This document shows positions 8,782 through 17,534 of a DNA stretch of 64,000 nt, piece after piece. The notes under the pieces were generated by a model. That model was given only the letters and a program-made list of their open reading frames with translations. It was not told where the DNA came from and searched no databases. Positions within the stretch are counted from its first letter, which is position 1. Every line of letters begins with the position of its first letter. The DNA lies in the NCBI RefSeq assembly GCF_012396235.1, contig NZ_JAAXPA010000024.1:1-64000 (forward strand), written 5' to 3'. The position numbers were made by a program, and so were the translations under genes. The DNA comes from Rhodococcus opacus. GTDB lineage: Bacteria; Actinomycetota; Actinomycetes; Mycobacteriales; Mycobacteriaceae.

Positions 8782-10050
8782 CTAGAAGACCGTGCCGTCG
8801 CTCACGGCGTTCAGCGGCGGCAGCCCACCACGCGAGCGCTGTGCCAGCGCACGGCCCGCCGCCCAGGTGCCGCCCTCCAGGACGCAGGCCAACGGCATCG
8901 CTCGGGAATCCACGCCCAGACGTGCGCGCACCAGCGGGGCCAGCTCGTCCAGGAGCGCTACCGTCAACGCGCGCCACTCGACCACCAATTCGTCTCCCGC
9001 CGTCCAACTTTGCGCAGCCCACGCCGGATCGTGCAGGCGGAGCACGCCGGTGTCGAGAAGCAGACCGCCGTTCCGGTACTCGGGCAGGCCGGTCAGCTCG
9101 TCCAACCCGACCACCTCGACACCGGCCCACTGGAAGGGCTCGAGCAACGAATAGCTCAGCCACTGCGACAGTTTGTGAAACGGCATCCAGCCCTGGGTCA
9201 GGCCCGGACCGGCCACCGCGGCGTGGCGCCAGCAGTCGCCCAACGGCTCCGCGCCGATGGCGTTGCCCGCCGGCCAGATGCCCGACAGCGACGTCAGGAG
9301 CTGCGACAGGATGTCGTGGGCGGCGACCGTCGCCGGGGCCGCACCCTGCTGGGCGACCAGAAGGTCGAAGAGGCCACCCGGCCGACCCTGCGGACCGAAC
9401 ACCTCGGGCTGTGCGGAGAGCGCCTCGCCCAGCCGTCGCAGCAGCAGCACGCGACCGTCGAGGCCTACCAGCGGATTGGACGGGCCGGCCTGGAACACCT
9501 CGGCCAACCGGTCCGTGTCCAGACCACGCAGTCCTGCCGCATCGACCTGCAGCGGGTGCGCCGCGTCGCTCGAGAACAGGCCGCCCAGGAACGCGTGCCA
9601 GCTCGCGACGCCCAGCCCCTCGGAACGGGCGAAGCGCTGCCCGCCGGCAACCTCGTGGTAGTGCCAGTCGGGTCCGGCTCCTGCATCGAGCAGCACGCTG
9701 ACCACGGCCAGGTCGATCATGGCGCGGGCGCGGCCGCCCGGTGCATCCAGCGCGGTCAGCCGTGCATCCAGCTCGGCTTTACGGTCGACGCCGCCGGCTT
9801 CGAAATGGCGCCAGCGGCTGTGGTACGGGATCTTCAGGTCTGGATAGCGGGCACGCGTGACGTCGGCGACCTCGGCAGCGGCCGTCTGCAACGCGTAGTC
9901 GTCGACGTCGAACCAGAGTGAATCGCCCTCGCGGGCACGGGACAGCAGCTGTCGCGCGCGCTCCCGCACGGCCGACGTGGTACGCAGAGCCGCGACCGCG
10001 CCCTCGGCCCGCCCGGTGTCCAGGGCAGGACCGACGCCGATCACGCTCAT
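8782..10050 (-). CDS. DUF1688 family protein, URC4-like
   Basis: The 422-aa soluble protein has no signal peptide or membrane segment. The patterns KIPYHSRWRHFEAGG, SVLLDAGAGPDWHYHE and GDCWRHAA belong to DUF1688, which contains URC4 of Lachancea kluyveri, essential for uracil degradation but biochemically unexplained. Several His/Arg/Trp clusters could form an active site. Its ATG overlaps the stop of the upstream gene as ATGA (10047-10050), so both are translated together. Linkage to upp and a URC1-like gene makes the assignment strong. Confidence 0.85.
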   Translation of the reverse strand: MSVIGVGPALDTGRAEGAVAALRTTSAVRERARQLLSRAREGDSLWFDVDDYALQTAAAEVADVTRARYPDLKIPYHSRWRHFEAGGVDRKAELDARLTALDAPGGRARAMIDLAVVSVLLDAGAGPDWHYHEVAGGQRFARSEGLGVASWHAFLGGLFSSDAAHPLQVDAAGLRGLDTDRLAEVFQAGPSNPLVGLDGRVLLLRRLGEALSAQPEVFGPQGRPGGLFDLLVAQQGAAPATVAAHDILSQLLTSLSGIWPAGNAIGAEPLGDCWRHAAVAGPGLTQGWMPFHKLSQWLSYSLLEPFQWAGVEVVGLDELTGLPEYRNGGLLLDTGVLRLHDPAWAAQSWTAGDELVVEWRALTVALLDELAPLVRARLGVDSRAMPLACVLEGGTWAAGRALAQRSRGGLPPLNAVSDGTVF

Positions 10051-11318
10051 CCGTCCAGCTCCCGGCCCTTGACCTTCGCCAATTCGTCAGCGTCCGGCAC
10101 CGCGCCCGGGGTGAAGTAACCGGCGGCCATCTTGGCGTCGATCTCCACTCGCGCGTCGGCCGGGATCAGACCCGCGGGGAGGTCCACCCGCTCCACGACC
10201 TCGATACCCGAGCCGGTGATGGCGTCGTACTTCATGTTGCTCATCGACACCAGGCGGTGGATCTTTCTGACGCCCAGCCAGTGCAGCACATCGGGCATCA
10301 TTTCCTGGAAGCGCATGTCCTGCACGCCGGCCACGCATTCGGTGCGGGCGAAGTACTGATCGGCCGTGTCGCCGCCCACTTGGCGCTTGCGCGCGTTGTA
10401 AACCAGGAACTTTGTCACCTCGCCAAGCGCACGGCCCTCCTTGCGGGAGTACGCCACCAGGCCCACGCCACCGCGCTGCGCACCCTGGATGCACTCCTCG
10501 ATCGCGTGCGTGAGGTACGGGCGGCAGGTACAGATGTCGGAGCCGAAGACGTCCGAGCCATTGCACTCGTCGTGTACGCGTGCGGTGAGTTCCACGCCAG
10601 GATCGGCAAGATCACGAGCGTCGCCGAAGATGTACACGGTCTGACCCCCGATCGGGGGCAGGAACACCTCGAGGTCCGAGCGCGTCACGAGTTCGGGATA
10701 CATGCCGCCGGTCTCCTCGAACAGCACGCGGCGCAGATCCGTCTCGCTGCAGTGAAAGCGCTCCGCCACACCCGGCAGGTGCCAGACGGGCTCGATGGCC
10801 GCCTTGGTGACCAGCGCAGCACCGCTGGGCAGCAGGAAGCGGCCGTCCGGGTGCAGGCGACCCTTCTGGATGGCCTCCATGACCTCCGGCAGGATCACGT
10901 GCGCCTTGGTGACTGCGATGCTGGGGCGGATGTCGTGACCGGCCGCCAACTCGGCGGCGAAGACCTCGGCCACCGTGGCACCCCACGGGTCCAGGCTCAC
11001 GATCTTGCCGGGCTCGCTCCACTGCGGGTACGGGCCGATGATGTTCGTGGGCGCGGTGTTGGTGAGGTCGGCCTTGTGATGGCGCGACAGCGCGCCCGAC
11101 GCCACCGCCAGTGCCCGGTAGATGCTGTACGAGCCGCTGTGCGTTCCGATCACGTTGCGGTGGGCGCGGTTGGTGGTGGTGCCGACCACCGGTCCGCGCT
11201 CGGACGCCGTGGGTGCTCCCCAGTGGATCGGCAGGGCCCCGACACCGCCGCTGTGTGAGGTCAATCGGATGTGGCCGCCGGCAGAGTCGGGCGTGGCGGC
11301 GACGGATTCAGCGGACAT
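10047..11318 (-). CDS. GTP cyclohydrolase II-like protein, URC1-type
   Basis: The 423-aa protein carries the GTP cyclohydrolase II fold in its C-terminal half. The zinc cysteines are conserved (DEC ... DICTC), and YSRKEGRALGEVTK replaces the canonical RQEGRGIGL stretch. The N-terminal about 190 residues are not found in RibA. This architecture is that of URC1, whose proposed action is on a uracil-derived nucleotide rather than on GTP for riboflavin. ATG 11316-11318 follows an excellent GGAGGAA site. It is the first gene of the operon; no other riboflavin gene is nearby, which argues against RibA. Two perfect inverted repeats lie in its leader. Confidence 0.85.
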   Translation of the reverse strand: MSAESVAATPDSAGGHIRLTSHSGGVGALPIHWGAPTASERGPVVGTTTNRAHRNVIGTHSGSYSIYRALAVASGALSRHHKADLTNTAPTNIIGPYPQWSEPGKIVSLDPWGATVAEVFAAELAAGHDIRPSIAVTKAHVILPEVMEAIQKGRLHPDGRFLLPSGAALVTKAAIEPVWHLPGVAERFHCSETDLRRVLFEETGGMYPELVTRSDLEVFLPPIGGQTVYIFGDARDLADPGVELTARVHDECNGSDVFGSDICTCRPYLTHAIEECIQGAQRGGVGLVAYSRKEGRALGEVTKFLVYNARKRQVGGDTADQYFARTECVAGVQDMRFQEMMPDVLHWLGVRKIHRLVSMSNMKYDAITGSGIEVVERVDLPAGLIPADARVEIDAKMAAGYFTPGAVPDADELAKVKGRELDG

Positions 11319-11341
11319 GGCGTTCCTCCGTTAAGGAAGGC

Positions 11342-11384
11342 CCGGCGGCACGGCATGCCGCCGGAACGTGTCTCCGGCGCCGGA
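11342..11384 (-). promoter_or_regulatory. Two inverted repeats in the leader of the URC-type operon
   Basis: CCGGCGGCA (11342-11350) and TGCCGCCGG (11356-11364) form a perfect 9-bp repeat with a 5-base spacer. Next to it, TCCGGCGCCGGA (11373-11384) is a perfect 12-bp palindrome. Both lie 24-66 bases upstream of the URC1-type start, where a repressor operator or an attenuating stem would sit. No regulator gene is adjacent, so which protein would bind is unknown. The rest of 11385-11674 shows no gene. Confidence 0.45.
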
Positions 11385-11674
11385 TGCTGCCGACCACCGG
11401 AAACCGAAGCATAACCACTCTGTCGCCACAATGTCGTGTGGTGAAGACGGGGACCTGTCCAGGCGATACGGCAGCATGAGCGAACCGAATCGCGAGGCCC
11501 ATCCTTCGCAGGTCACCGGCGTCATTCGCGCGTTCTGAACTGCCAGGGCCCGACCTCAGGCGGACCGGCCCGCCGTCGTCGCCCAGTACCACCAGCTAGC
11601 CGATCCCATCGCGCGCGCGATGGGATGGCGCCGACGAGCGGAAAGCCTCGAGGACCTGGGATAGTGTCGCCGAG

Positions 11675-13060
11675 GTGACGAAGAATCGAGCGCGAACCGT
11701 CGACCTGCGAACCCAGATCGAGGCGGACGACGTCTTCGCGCGTGGCGACGCGTTGCAGGCCACCGTGCCGTCGAGTGCGCACGGGAGCGCCGCGGTCGGC
11801 GCTGGACGGCCGGATGTGCTCGATTTCGTCGAGGCCAGTAACCAGGGGAGGCTGGCGAATCTGATTCCGCTGCGAATCGGTCGAATGATCGCCTCCCCGT
11901 TCGCGTTCTTCCGCGGCGCAGCCGGCCTGATGGCGGCCGACCTCGCCACCTCTCCGGTCACCGGATTGACAGCGCAGTTGTGCGGTGACGCCCATGCGGC
12001 CAACTTCGGCCTGTACGGGACACCGGACGGTCAGATCGTTATGGACATCAACGATTTCGACGAGACCCTCCCCGGCCCGTGGGAGTGGGATCTCAAACGC
12101 CTCGCCGCGAGTCTGGTCCTCGCCGGACGTGAAGGCGGTGTGTCCGAGAACGGTTGCATCGAGGCCGCCGAAGATGCCGTCAAATCGTATCGGCGCACCA
12201 TCCGCGATCTCGCCGAACTGCCATTCCTTCAGTCCTGGAATGCGCTGCCGGACAAGTCGGTGCTCGAGCGGGCCAAGGCCGACGCCCTGCTCGACGACTT
12301 CGACAAGGCCGCGCAGAAAGCGCGACGCAATACCAGCGAGAAGGTGGCGGCGAAGTGGACCGCCCACCTCGAAGATCACGAGACCGGGATCCGCCGGCGA
12401 CGGTTCATCGACGACCCGCCGGTCCTCACCCACGTCGACCGCGCAACCGCCGATGCCGTGACCGATGGTCTGGAACTCTATGTCGAGTCACTGCGCGAGT
12501 CCCGCAGGAACCTGATCGCCCGATTCGCCGTGTCCGACGTCGCGTTCCGGATCGTCGGAACCGGCAGCGTCGGTCTGCGCAGCTATATCGCCCTGCTGCA
12601 CGGTAATCGGGACGAGGTGCTCGTACTTCAACTGAAACAGGCCCGGCCGTCCGCACTGTCGGCGTTCCTACCGGTCGACGAGCCGAAACACGAGGGCAAG
12701 CGGATAGTGCACGGCGCCCGGCTGGTGCAAGCGGAATCGGACATCCTGCTGGGCTGGACGACGATCGACGGCCTCCCCTACATCGTGCGGCAGTTCCGAA
12801 ATCTCAAAGGGGACATCGATCCCACCGGTCTCGAGCAAGACCATCTCGACGACTACGGCCGGCTCGCCGGCGCCCTGCTCGCGCGTGCACACACCCGCTC
12901 GCTCGATCCGCGGGTGCTCGCCGGTTACTTCGCCAGCGACACGGAACTGGACGAGGTGATCGGGCGATATGCCGTCAGCTACGCCGATCAGACCGAAGCC
13001 GACCACGCAACACTGGTCGCCGCGGTGAAATCGGGGCGAATCGCTGCCGAGCCGGCCTGA
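11675..13060 (+). CDS. DUF2252 family protein
   Basis: The 461-aa soluble protein belongs to DUF2252: conserved blocks are RMIASPFAFFRGAAGLMAADL, GDAHAANFGLYG, DINDFDETLPGPWEWDLKRLAASLVLAGR and GTGSVGLRSYIALL. The D-x-N-D-F-D-E block and GDxHxxNFG resemble the catalytic loop and metal-binding segment of aminoglycoside-phosphotransferase-like kinases, so a small-molecule kinase role is plausible but unproven. GTG 11675 is the first start compatible with the family N-terminus; the ribosome site is weak. It is transcribed away from the URC operon and ends against a hairpin. Confidence 0.85.
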   Translation: MTKNRARTVDLRTQIEADDVFARGDALQATVPSSAHGSAAVGAGRPDVLDFVEASNQGRLANLIPLRIGRMIASPFAFFRGAAGLMAADLATSPVTGLTAQLCGDAHAANFGLYGTPDGQIVMDINDFDETLPGPWEWDLKRLAASLVLAGREGGVSENGCIEAAEDAVKSYRRTIRDLAELPFLQSWNALPDKSVLERAKADALLDDFDKAAQKARRNTSEKVAAKWTAHLEDHETGIRRRRFIDDPPVLTHVDRATADAVTDGLELYVESLRESRRNLIARFAVSDVAFRIVGTGSVGLRSYIALLHGNRDEVLVLQLKQARPSALSAFLPVDEPKHEGKRIVHGARLVQAESDILLGWTTIDGLPYIVRQFRNLKGDIDPTGLEQDHLDDYGRLAGALLARAHTRSLDPRVLAGYFASDTELDEVIGRYAVSYADQTEADHATLVAAVKSGRIAAEPA

Positions 13061-13121
13061 TTCGGCACGCAAGCACCACGAGCAGCTGGTGGCGAAACCG
13101 AGAGAGGCCGCCACTCCCCAA

Positions 13122-13149
13122 GATACGAGGCGCAGGTGCACCTCGTATC
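13122..13149. terminator. Bidirectional terminator hairpin
   Basis: GATACGAGG (13122-13130) and CCTCGTATC (13141-13149) form a perfect 9-bp stem with a 10-base loop. It sits between the convergent DUF2252 gene and the minus-strand secreted-protein gene, the expected place for a shared terminator. The remainder of the gap (to 13293) contains no gene. Confidence 0.65.
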
Positions 13150-13293
13150 CACCCGAGCCGAAACGCCTCGGATTCGTGAGTGTGAGTGGCGACCTCTTTC
13201 GTCGCAACGAGACCGTACCTCGCACCTCTGACATGAATTCCAATGGTGGCCGGCCGCGGCGAGAAAGGAGGGACAAGCAGTTGGTCAACTCCC

Positions 13294-13707
13294 CTACGGC
13301 ACGTTGAAGATGCCTCTTGCTCCCACGTACTCGACCAGGTTCCCCATGGCGGAGGCGGTAACAACCCCGGTACCGGTGTGGGCAAAGCCAGGCTTGTCCT
13401 TGGTCACGGAAGCAACACCCGATGTTCCGTTGGACAGGTTGGTCCAGGCAACCCACAGCACGACGGATTCCATGAGTGCTGGGTCGTGAAACGTCACGAC
13501 CCCCGGCGCATCAGCCGTAACCGCAAACGGGACGTCGATACAGGCGGGGAAGCAATAGCCGAAAGTCCCTGAAGCCCACACGCGGGGTATCTGAAACGGC
13601 GTCGACACCGGCGCCGCTGTGGCCGCACCAGGACACCAGACCAGTGGAGTTGCGGCGAGACCCACAGCGAGAACGGCCCTACGCAGAGACCATCGGCGAC
13701 GGTTCAT
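13294..13707 (-). CDS. Secreted protein of unknown function
   Basis: The 137-aa product starts MNRRRWSLRRAVLAVGLAA, a Sec-type (possibly Tat-like, RRR) signal peptide, with cleavage likely near GAATAAP at residue 30-32. The mature part of about 105 aa is rich in small and beta-forming residues and has one cysteine pair (YCFPAC). Similar short beta-rich exported proteins are common in Rhodococcus and Mycobacterium; I do not recognise a named family. The ATG at 13705-13707 follows GAGAGG. Confidence 0.65.
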   Translation of the reverse strand: MNRRRWSLRRAVLAVGLAATPLVWCPGAATAAPVSTPFQIPRVWASGTFGYCFPACIDVPFAVTADAPGVVTFHDPALMESVVLWVAWTNLSNGTSGVASVTKDKPGFAHTGTGVVTASAMGNLVEYVGARGIFNVP

Positions 13708-14018
13708 TCACACGAGCCTCTCGTCCGTGAAACTACAACTCGGCATCCTCTCCGACGCAAGTACTTGCCTCATCGTAGCGATCGTTCCTGGTCAGCACGC
13801 GGAAATACCGGCAAACGCGTTGGTCCGACGCGCCTGGGTTGAGACTGCCGCGTACCTGCTCGCGCAGATGCGCCGGGACGTGCCACGCCCCACTGATTGC
13901 AGTGGGACCGGACCGCAATCGGCACTGCGTTCAGGGCGGCGGCCTTGCGACGCACGCTCGATCGCCCCAGATATTCGACCCAGGAAGTGCACCGCATAAT
14001 CTCCACCTGGTCGGCTCA
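13708..14018. other. No confident gene
   Basis: Minus-strand frames are open here because of base composition, but none has a family match, a good ribosome site or a plausible N-terminus. The 12-mer AGATATTCGACC at 13969-13980 recurs at 14391-14402, in both cases reading VEYL on the minus strand; it may be a trace of duplication or chance. Confidence 0.4.
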
Positions 14019-14431
14019 CTACTGATGCGAGTGCGAGCCCTTCGCACGTGCCGCCTGCAGGCTCTCACAGGACTCTGCGGCGGCAGAGCGCCGTCGCCGC
14101 CAGATCGTCCACCGGACGGACAGGGCAAGCACACGCGGCACGACGAAATACACCGCCGTGGGAACGACGACACCGGTGAGCGACAAAGCCCGCAACCAGG
14201 TCGGCCAGGTGGCCGTGATCGGACCCGACAAGGTCATGACGGTCATGCCCACCGTGACGAGCGGGAAGATCGACACCCAGGTGACGACCACCCGCAAGTG
14301 GACGGACGGGGCCCCACCGGCATGAGATCCCGAGGGCGCCCGTCGGCCCGTTCCGTTCGTGGAGGCCGGCGCTTCGTGGTCGTCGGAGCGAGATATTCGA
14401 CCACTGTCGATGCGAGAGCAAGAGATTCCAT
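14019..14431 (-). pseudogene. Small two-TM membrane protein, probably frameshifted near its 5' end
   Basis: The well-preserved part (14019-14297) reads VVVTWVSIFPLVTVGMT, then a second hydrophobic segment VVVPTAVYFVVPRVLAL. This resembles the two-helix membrane tail found in some antibiotic-biosynthesis-monooxygenase-type proteins. That frame lacks an ATG or GTG with a ribosome site; its first start is a TTG at 14297. In the next frame, ATG 14431 with AGAAGGG upstream gives MESLALASTVVEYLAPTT. Joining the frames near 14385 by one base would give about 135 aa. It is divergent from the TetR gene and shares its operator region, so it is the natural target of that repressor. Confidence 0.4.
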
Positions 14432-14450
14432 CCTGAGTAGCCCTTCTCGT

Positions 14451-14521
14451 AACTCCAACTATTCAGTTGCCGTTCGACCGTAGGGGCTGGACATGCGGAT
14501 TGCAACCAGACAGTTGGAGTT
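14451..14521. promoter_or_regulatory. Paired inverted repeats, probable TetR operators
   Basis: AACTCCAACT (14451-14460) is the exact reverse complement of AGTTGGAGTT (14512-14521). Within this, CAACT-ATTC-AGTTG (14456-14469) is a local palindrome, and a second CAAC...GTTG pair lies close to the TetR start. The second copy ends 16 bases before the TetR GTG. The arrangement fits two operator sites controlling both divergent genes, with autoregulation of the TetR gene. Confidence 0.55.
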
Positions 14522-14537
14522 GTCGTAGGATGCAGCC

Positions 14538-15176
14538 GTGGCGTGGGATACCGAACGAACCAAGCGACTTCTCATCGAGGCCGGAGTTGCAGAATTCAGT
14601 TCGTTCGGTCTGGCCGGTGCTCGTGTCGATCGGATCGCCGAGAAAGCAGGCGTGAACAAAGAGCGCATCTACCAGTACTTCGGCAAGAAGGAAGCGTTCT
14701 TCAGCGCGGTCCTCGAACATGAACTCGCAACCACGCTGGCCGCTGTCGAACTGTCCGGTCACGGGGTCGCCGCCATCGCCGACTACGCCGGTCGCCGATT
14801 CGACTACCAACGCGAGCACCCCACCTTCACCCGTCTGCTGTTCTGGGAGGGACTCGAACTCGAGGCACCCGTCGCGGAAGCATCGCGACAGAAGCACGCT
14901 CAGGCGATCGTCGCCAGCGCACGGGAAGCTGTCCCCGAACTTTCCGAGAGCGACGCCCAGGAACTGCTCATCACCGTGATCACGCTCGTCGACGGCTGGG
15001 TAGCTCTCCAGACCGCAGACCGGCTGTTTTCGACACCTCTTCCGCGTGGTCGCGACCGGGACGCGCGCCGACGCGATTTCATCGTGATGACGGTTGAGGC
15101 CGCCACGCGGGCCGCACTCACCCGAACCCCCGTCGGCCCGGACCCAACTCGCCGCCGGCTCGCCGCGGATGGGTGA
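14538..15176 (+). CDS. TetR-family transcriptional regulator
   Basis: The 212-aa DNA-binding protein has the N-terminal TetR helix-turn-helix at residues about 8-55: RLLIEAGVAEFSSFGLAGA, then RIAEKAGVNKERIYQYFGKKEAFF. The remaining alpha-helical part would form the ligand and dimer domain; ligand unknown. The GTG at 14538 lies 16 bases after an inverted repeat likely to be its operator. Its stop (15174-15176) overlaps alternative starts of the next gene, a calcium/proton antiporter, suggesting the two may be co-transcribed. Confidence 0.85.
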   Translation: MAWDTERTKRLLIEAGVAEFSSFGLAGARVDRIAEKAGVNKERIYQYFGKKEAFFSAVLEHELATTLAAVELSGHGVAAIADYAGRRFDYQREHPTFTRLLFWEGLELEAPVAEASRQKHAQAIVASAREAVPELSESDAQELLITVITLVDGWVALQTADRLFSTPLPRGRDRDARRRDFIVMTVEAATRAALTRTPVGPDPTRRRLAADG

Positions 15177-15232
15177 TGCGCGGGTTCCGCATTGCGGTCC
15201 ACCCGAGCGGATGGAGCTGGCAAGGTCTAATC

Positions 15233-16333
15233 ATGGCGTTCGGGTGGCGGTCGGTCACTGCGGAGTGGCCGCTGGTGATACCACCGGTCTCCGTCGCGGT
15301 ACTGGGACTGACGTGGGGCCAAGACATCGGCACCGTTCTGGTGCTCGTCGTGGCGGTGGTGCTGGTCGGTGCGGTGCTGGCTGCCGTTCATCACGCCGAG
15401 GTGGTTGCGCACAGAGTCGGCGAGCCGTTCGGATCGCTGATCCTCGCTGTCGCGGTCACCGTCATCGAGGTCGGATTGATCGTGACGTTGATGATCTCGG
15501 GTGGCCCGGCGACGGCCTCGCTTGCCCGCGACACGGTATTTGCTGCGGTGATGCTCACCGTCAACGGCATCATGGGGTTGTCGCTGTTCGTCGGCTCACG
15601 AAGGTACGGGGTCGCGCTGTTCAATGCGGAAGGTACCGGCGCGGCACTGGCGACCGTGGCGTCACTGGCTACCTTGAGCCTGGTGCTGCCGACCTTCACG
15701 ACGAGCCGGCCGGGCCCCGAATTCTCCTCGGCTCAATTGATATTCGCGGCAGTGGCGTCGCTGGTTCTGTACGGGATGTTCGTCATCACCCAGACCGGAC
15801 CGCATCGGCACTTCTTCCTGCCCGTCATCGCCGACGAACCTGTGAGCGTCGACGACCGGAACGCCGCACCCCCGACGGGCAGGATGGCGGGCATGAGCCT
15901 CGCCCTGCTGGTGCTGGCTCTGTGCGCAGTCGTGGGATTGGCGAAGGTCGAGTCCCCAGCGATCGAGGACGCGGTCGCAGATGCCGGATTGCCGCAATCC
16001 ATCGTCGGCGTCGTCATCGCACTGCTCGTACTCCTGCCGGAAACCCTCGCCGCGGTGCGGGCGGCGCAGAGAAACCGGATCCAGATCAGCTTGAATCTCG
16101 CCTTGGGATCGGCGATGGCCAGCATCGGGTTGACCATCCCCGCCATTGCCGTCGCCTCGATCTGGCTGGACGGCCCACTCCTGCTCGGTCTCGGTCCCAC
16201 CCAGGTCGTGTTGCTCGCCATCACCGTGGTGGTGGGCATGCTGACGGTGGTCCCCGGCCGTGCCACCCGACTCCAAGGTGGCGTCCACCTGGTGCTGCTG
16301 GCTGCCTACGTGTTCCTTTCCGTCAACCCTTGA
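15233..16333 (+). CDS. Ca2+/H+ (cation/proton) antiporter, ChaA type
   Basis: The 366-aa membrane protein has about 11 hydrophobic segments and both alpha-repeat signatures of the CaCA superfamily: HHAEVVAHRVGEPFG...TVIEVGLI in the first half, and LPETLAAVRAAQRNR...NLALGSAMASIGLT in the second. The acidic residues in these helices bind the cation. ATG 15233 (MAFGWRSV) is preceded by AAGG; longer starts at 15173 and 15176 overlap the TetR stop and are possible. It would export calcium or sodium in exchange for protons. Confidence 0.85.
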   Translation: MAFGWRSVTAEWPLVIPPVSVAVLGLTWGQDIGTVLVLVVAVVLVGAVLAAVHHAEVVAHRVGEPFGSLILAVAVTVIEVGLIVTLMISGGPATASLARDTVFAAVMLTVNGIMGLSLFVGSRRYGVALFNAEGTGAALATVASLATLSLVLPTFTTSRPGPEFSSAQLIFAAVASLVLYGMFVITQTGPHRHFFLPVIADEPVSVDDRNAAPPTGRMAGMSLALLVLALCAVVGLAKVESPAIEDAVADAGLPQSIVGVVIALLVLLPETLAAVRAAQRNRIQISLNLALGSAMASIGLTIPAIAVASIWLDGPLLLGLGPTQVVLLAITVVVGMLTVVPGRATRLQGGVHLVLLAAYVFLSVNP

Positions 16334-16411
16334 CCATCGTCCGGCGCGTCACCGCTCGCGGAGTCATCACCAGCGAGCCTTCCCGATATGCGGTCGGGTA
16401 AGTTTCCGCGC

Positions 16412-16942
16412 ATGAGAACCGCATCGTGGGTCAGCGCGGCGGCTGCGGTGCTGTTCGGTGCCACCACTGCCGCAGCGTGGCGGAAGGCAACCCTCGCCGA
16501 TCAGGCCAGGCGCGAGGCCGAGGCTGCGCTGGACGCGGCGCTCGAGCAGGTCACCGTGTTGACCCGGATCGCCGAAGCCGCGCAGCGAGCATTCCCACAG
16601 CCGCAGGACGTCCAGTTCGAAGTCCAGCGGATCCGTGGACCCGTCGACCGGTTCCGGCTCCGCAACGTCGGAACCGGCACCGCCACCGACGTGCGGTTCA
16701 TCGTCGATCCCGCCGAGGAGCAGAACCGCCGGATTCCCACGCCGCAATGGCTGCAGGAAGAACCCGTGACGTTGCTGCCGAAGGAAGGGGCCGACTTCGC
16801 CGCGAGCGCGCTGTCTCCCGTGGGCGGCTCGTGGCGAATAGTCTTTCCGGCCTTCGTCACCGTGATCTGCGACGAAGCCGGCCCTCCACGACGGGTGGAC
16901 CTGCCGACCGCTGTCGTTGCCGAAGACGGCGTGATCGGCTGA
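16412..16942 (+). CDS. Membrane-anchored protein of unknown function
   Basis: The product has a single N-terminal hydrophobic segment (WVSAAAAVLFGATTAAAW), a short charged helix likely to form a coiled coil (KATLADQARREAEAALDAALEQ), and a C-terminal beta-rich domain with FRLRNVGTGTATDVRFIVD, typical of an Ig-like fold. The anchor suggests an extracytoplasmic domain. ATG 16412 was preferred because it begins just before the hydrophobic stretch; ATG 16388 adds eight residues. No family name recognised. Confidence 0.6.
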   Translation: MRTASWVSAAAAVLFGATTAAAWRKATLADQARREAEAALDAALEQVTVLTRIAEAAQRAFPQPQDVQFEVQRIRGPVDRFRLRNVGTGTATDVRFIVDPAEEQNRRIPTPQWLQEEPVTLLPKEGADFAASALSPVGGSWRIVFPAFVTVICDEAGPPRRVDLPTAVVAEDGVIG

Positions 16943-16978
16943 CTCTCCGAAACCCGCACCCGGCGAACAGCGGGGCCG

Positions 16979-17506
16979 TCAGCGACTTCCCTGTCCCAGA
17001 CGGTTCCCGACGCGATCGAACCACTCGAGTACCGCACGTTCGTACACGATCCCGAAGTCCAGTGTGGCCAGCGCAAATCGGTTGGATCCGTGCACCGCGG
17101 CGTCACGCTCGTATTCGGCGAGCTGACTCTCGTGCGCTGCACGGTGCGAGTGCAGCATCGCGGCCAACCTCTCGGGCGGAAGGTGCGCGCCGAACGCGAC
17201 GGTGAGCAGCATCGGATAACGGATGTTCTCCGGGCCGGGGTCGCGCTCGATCCACTCCGCGAACGCCCGGCGACCGTCCTCGGTGAGGGTGTACGGCTTG
17301 CGCTCGCGGGCGCCTCGCTCCCCCGCCTCGATCAACCCGGCACGCTCCATCGCGGCCAGCTCCCGGTACACCTGGCTGGTCGTGATCGACCAGAACTTGC
17401 CGATGCGTTCCTGTGCGGTCACCACCAGGTCCCATCCGGTCTTGGATCCCTCGTGCAGGAATCCGAGGAGCGATGCCGCAGTGGCGTTGAGGGGGCGTTC
17501 GGCCAT
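16979..17506 (-). CDS. PadR-family transcriptional regulator
   Basis: The 175-aa repressor has a PadR winged helix: RPLNATAASLLGFLHEGSKTGWDL, ITTSQVYRELAAMERAGLIEAGERG and RKPYTLTEDGRRAFAEW, then a C-terminal helical dimer domain. ATG 17504-17506 has GAAGGA eight bases upstream. The longer start at 17539 would lie inside a palindromic operator and has no ribosome site. It is divergent from a DUF1707 membrane protein, and two palindromes lie between, so it very probably represses itself and that gene. Confidence 0.9.
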   Translation of the reverse strand: MAERPLNATAASLLGFLHEGSKTGWDLVVTAQERIGKFWSITTSQVYRELAAMERAGLIEAGERGARERKPYTLTEDGRRAFAEWIERDPGPENIRYPMLLTVAFGAHLPPERLAAMLHSHRAAHESQLAEYERDAAVHGSNRFALATLDFGIVYERAVLEWFDRVGNRLGQGSR

Positions 17507-17534
17507 GGCACGGTCCTTCGCATAGTCGGGGGTT

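Noticed and set aside
9010..11258. Long plus-strand frames opposite the URC-type operon
   Set aside because: Shadows of the DUF1688 and cyclohydrolase genes; the minus-strand products match known families.
10047..11318. Riboflavin-pathway RibA
   Set aside because: The long N-terminal domain and linkage to DUF1688 and upp fit URC1, and no rib genes adjoin.
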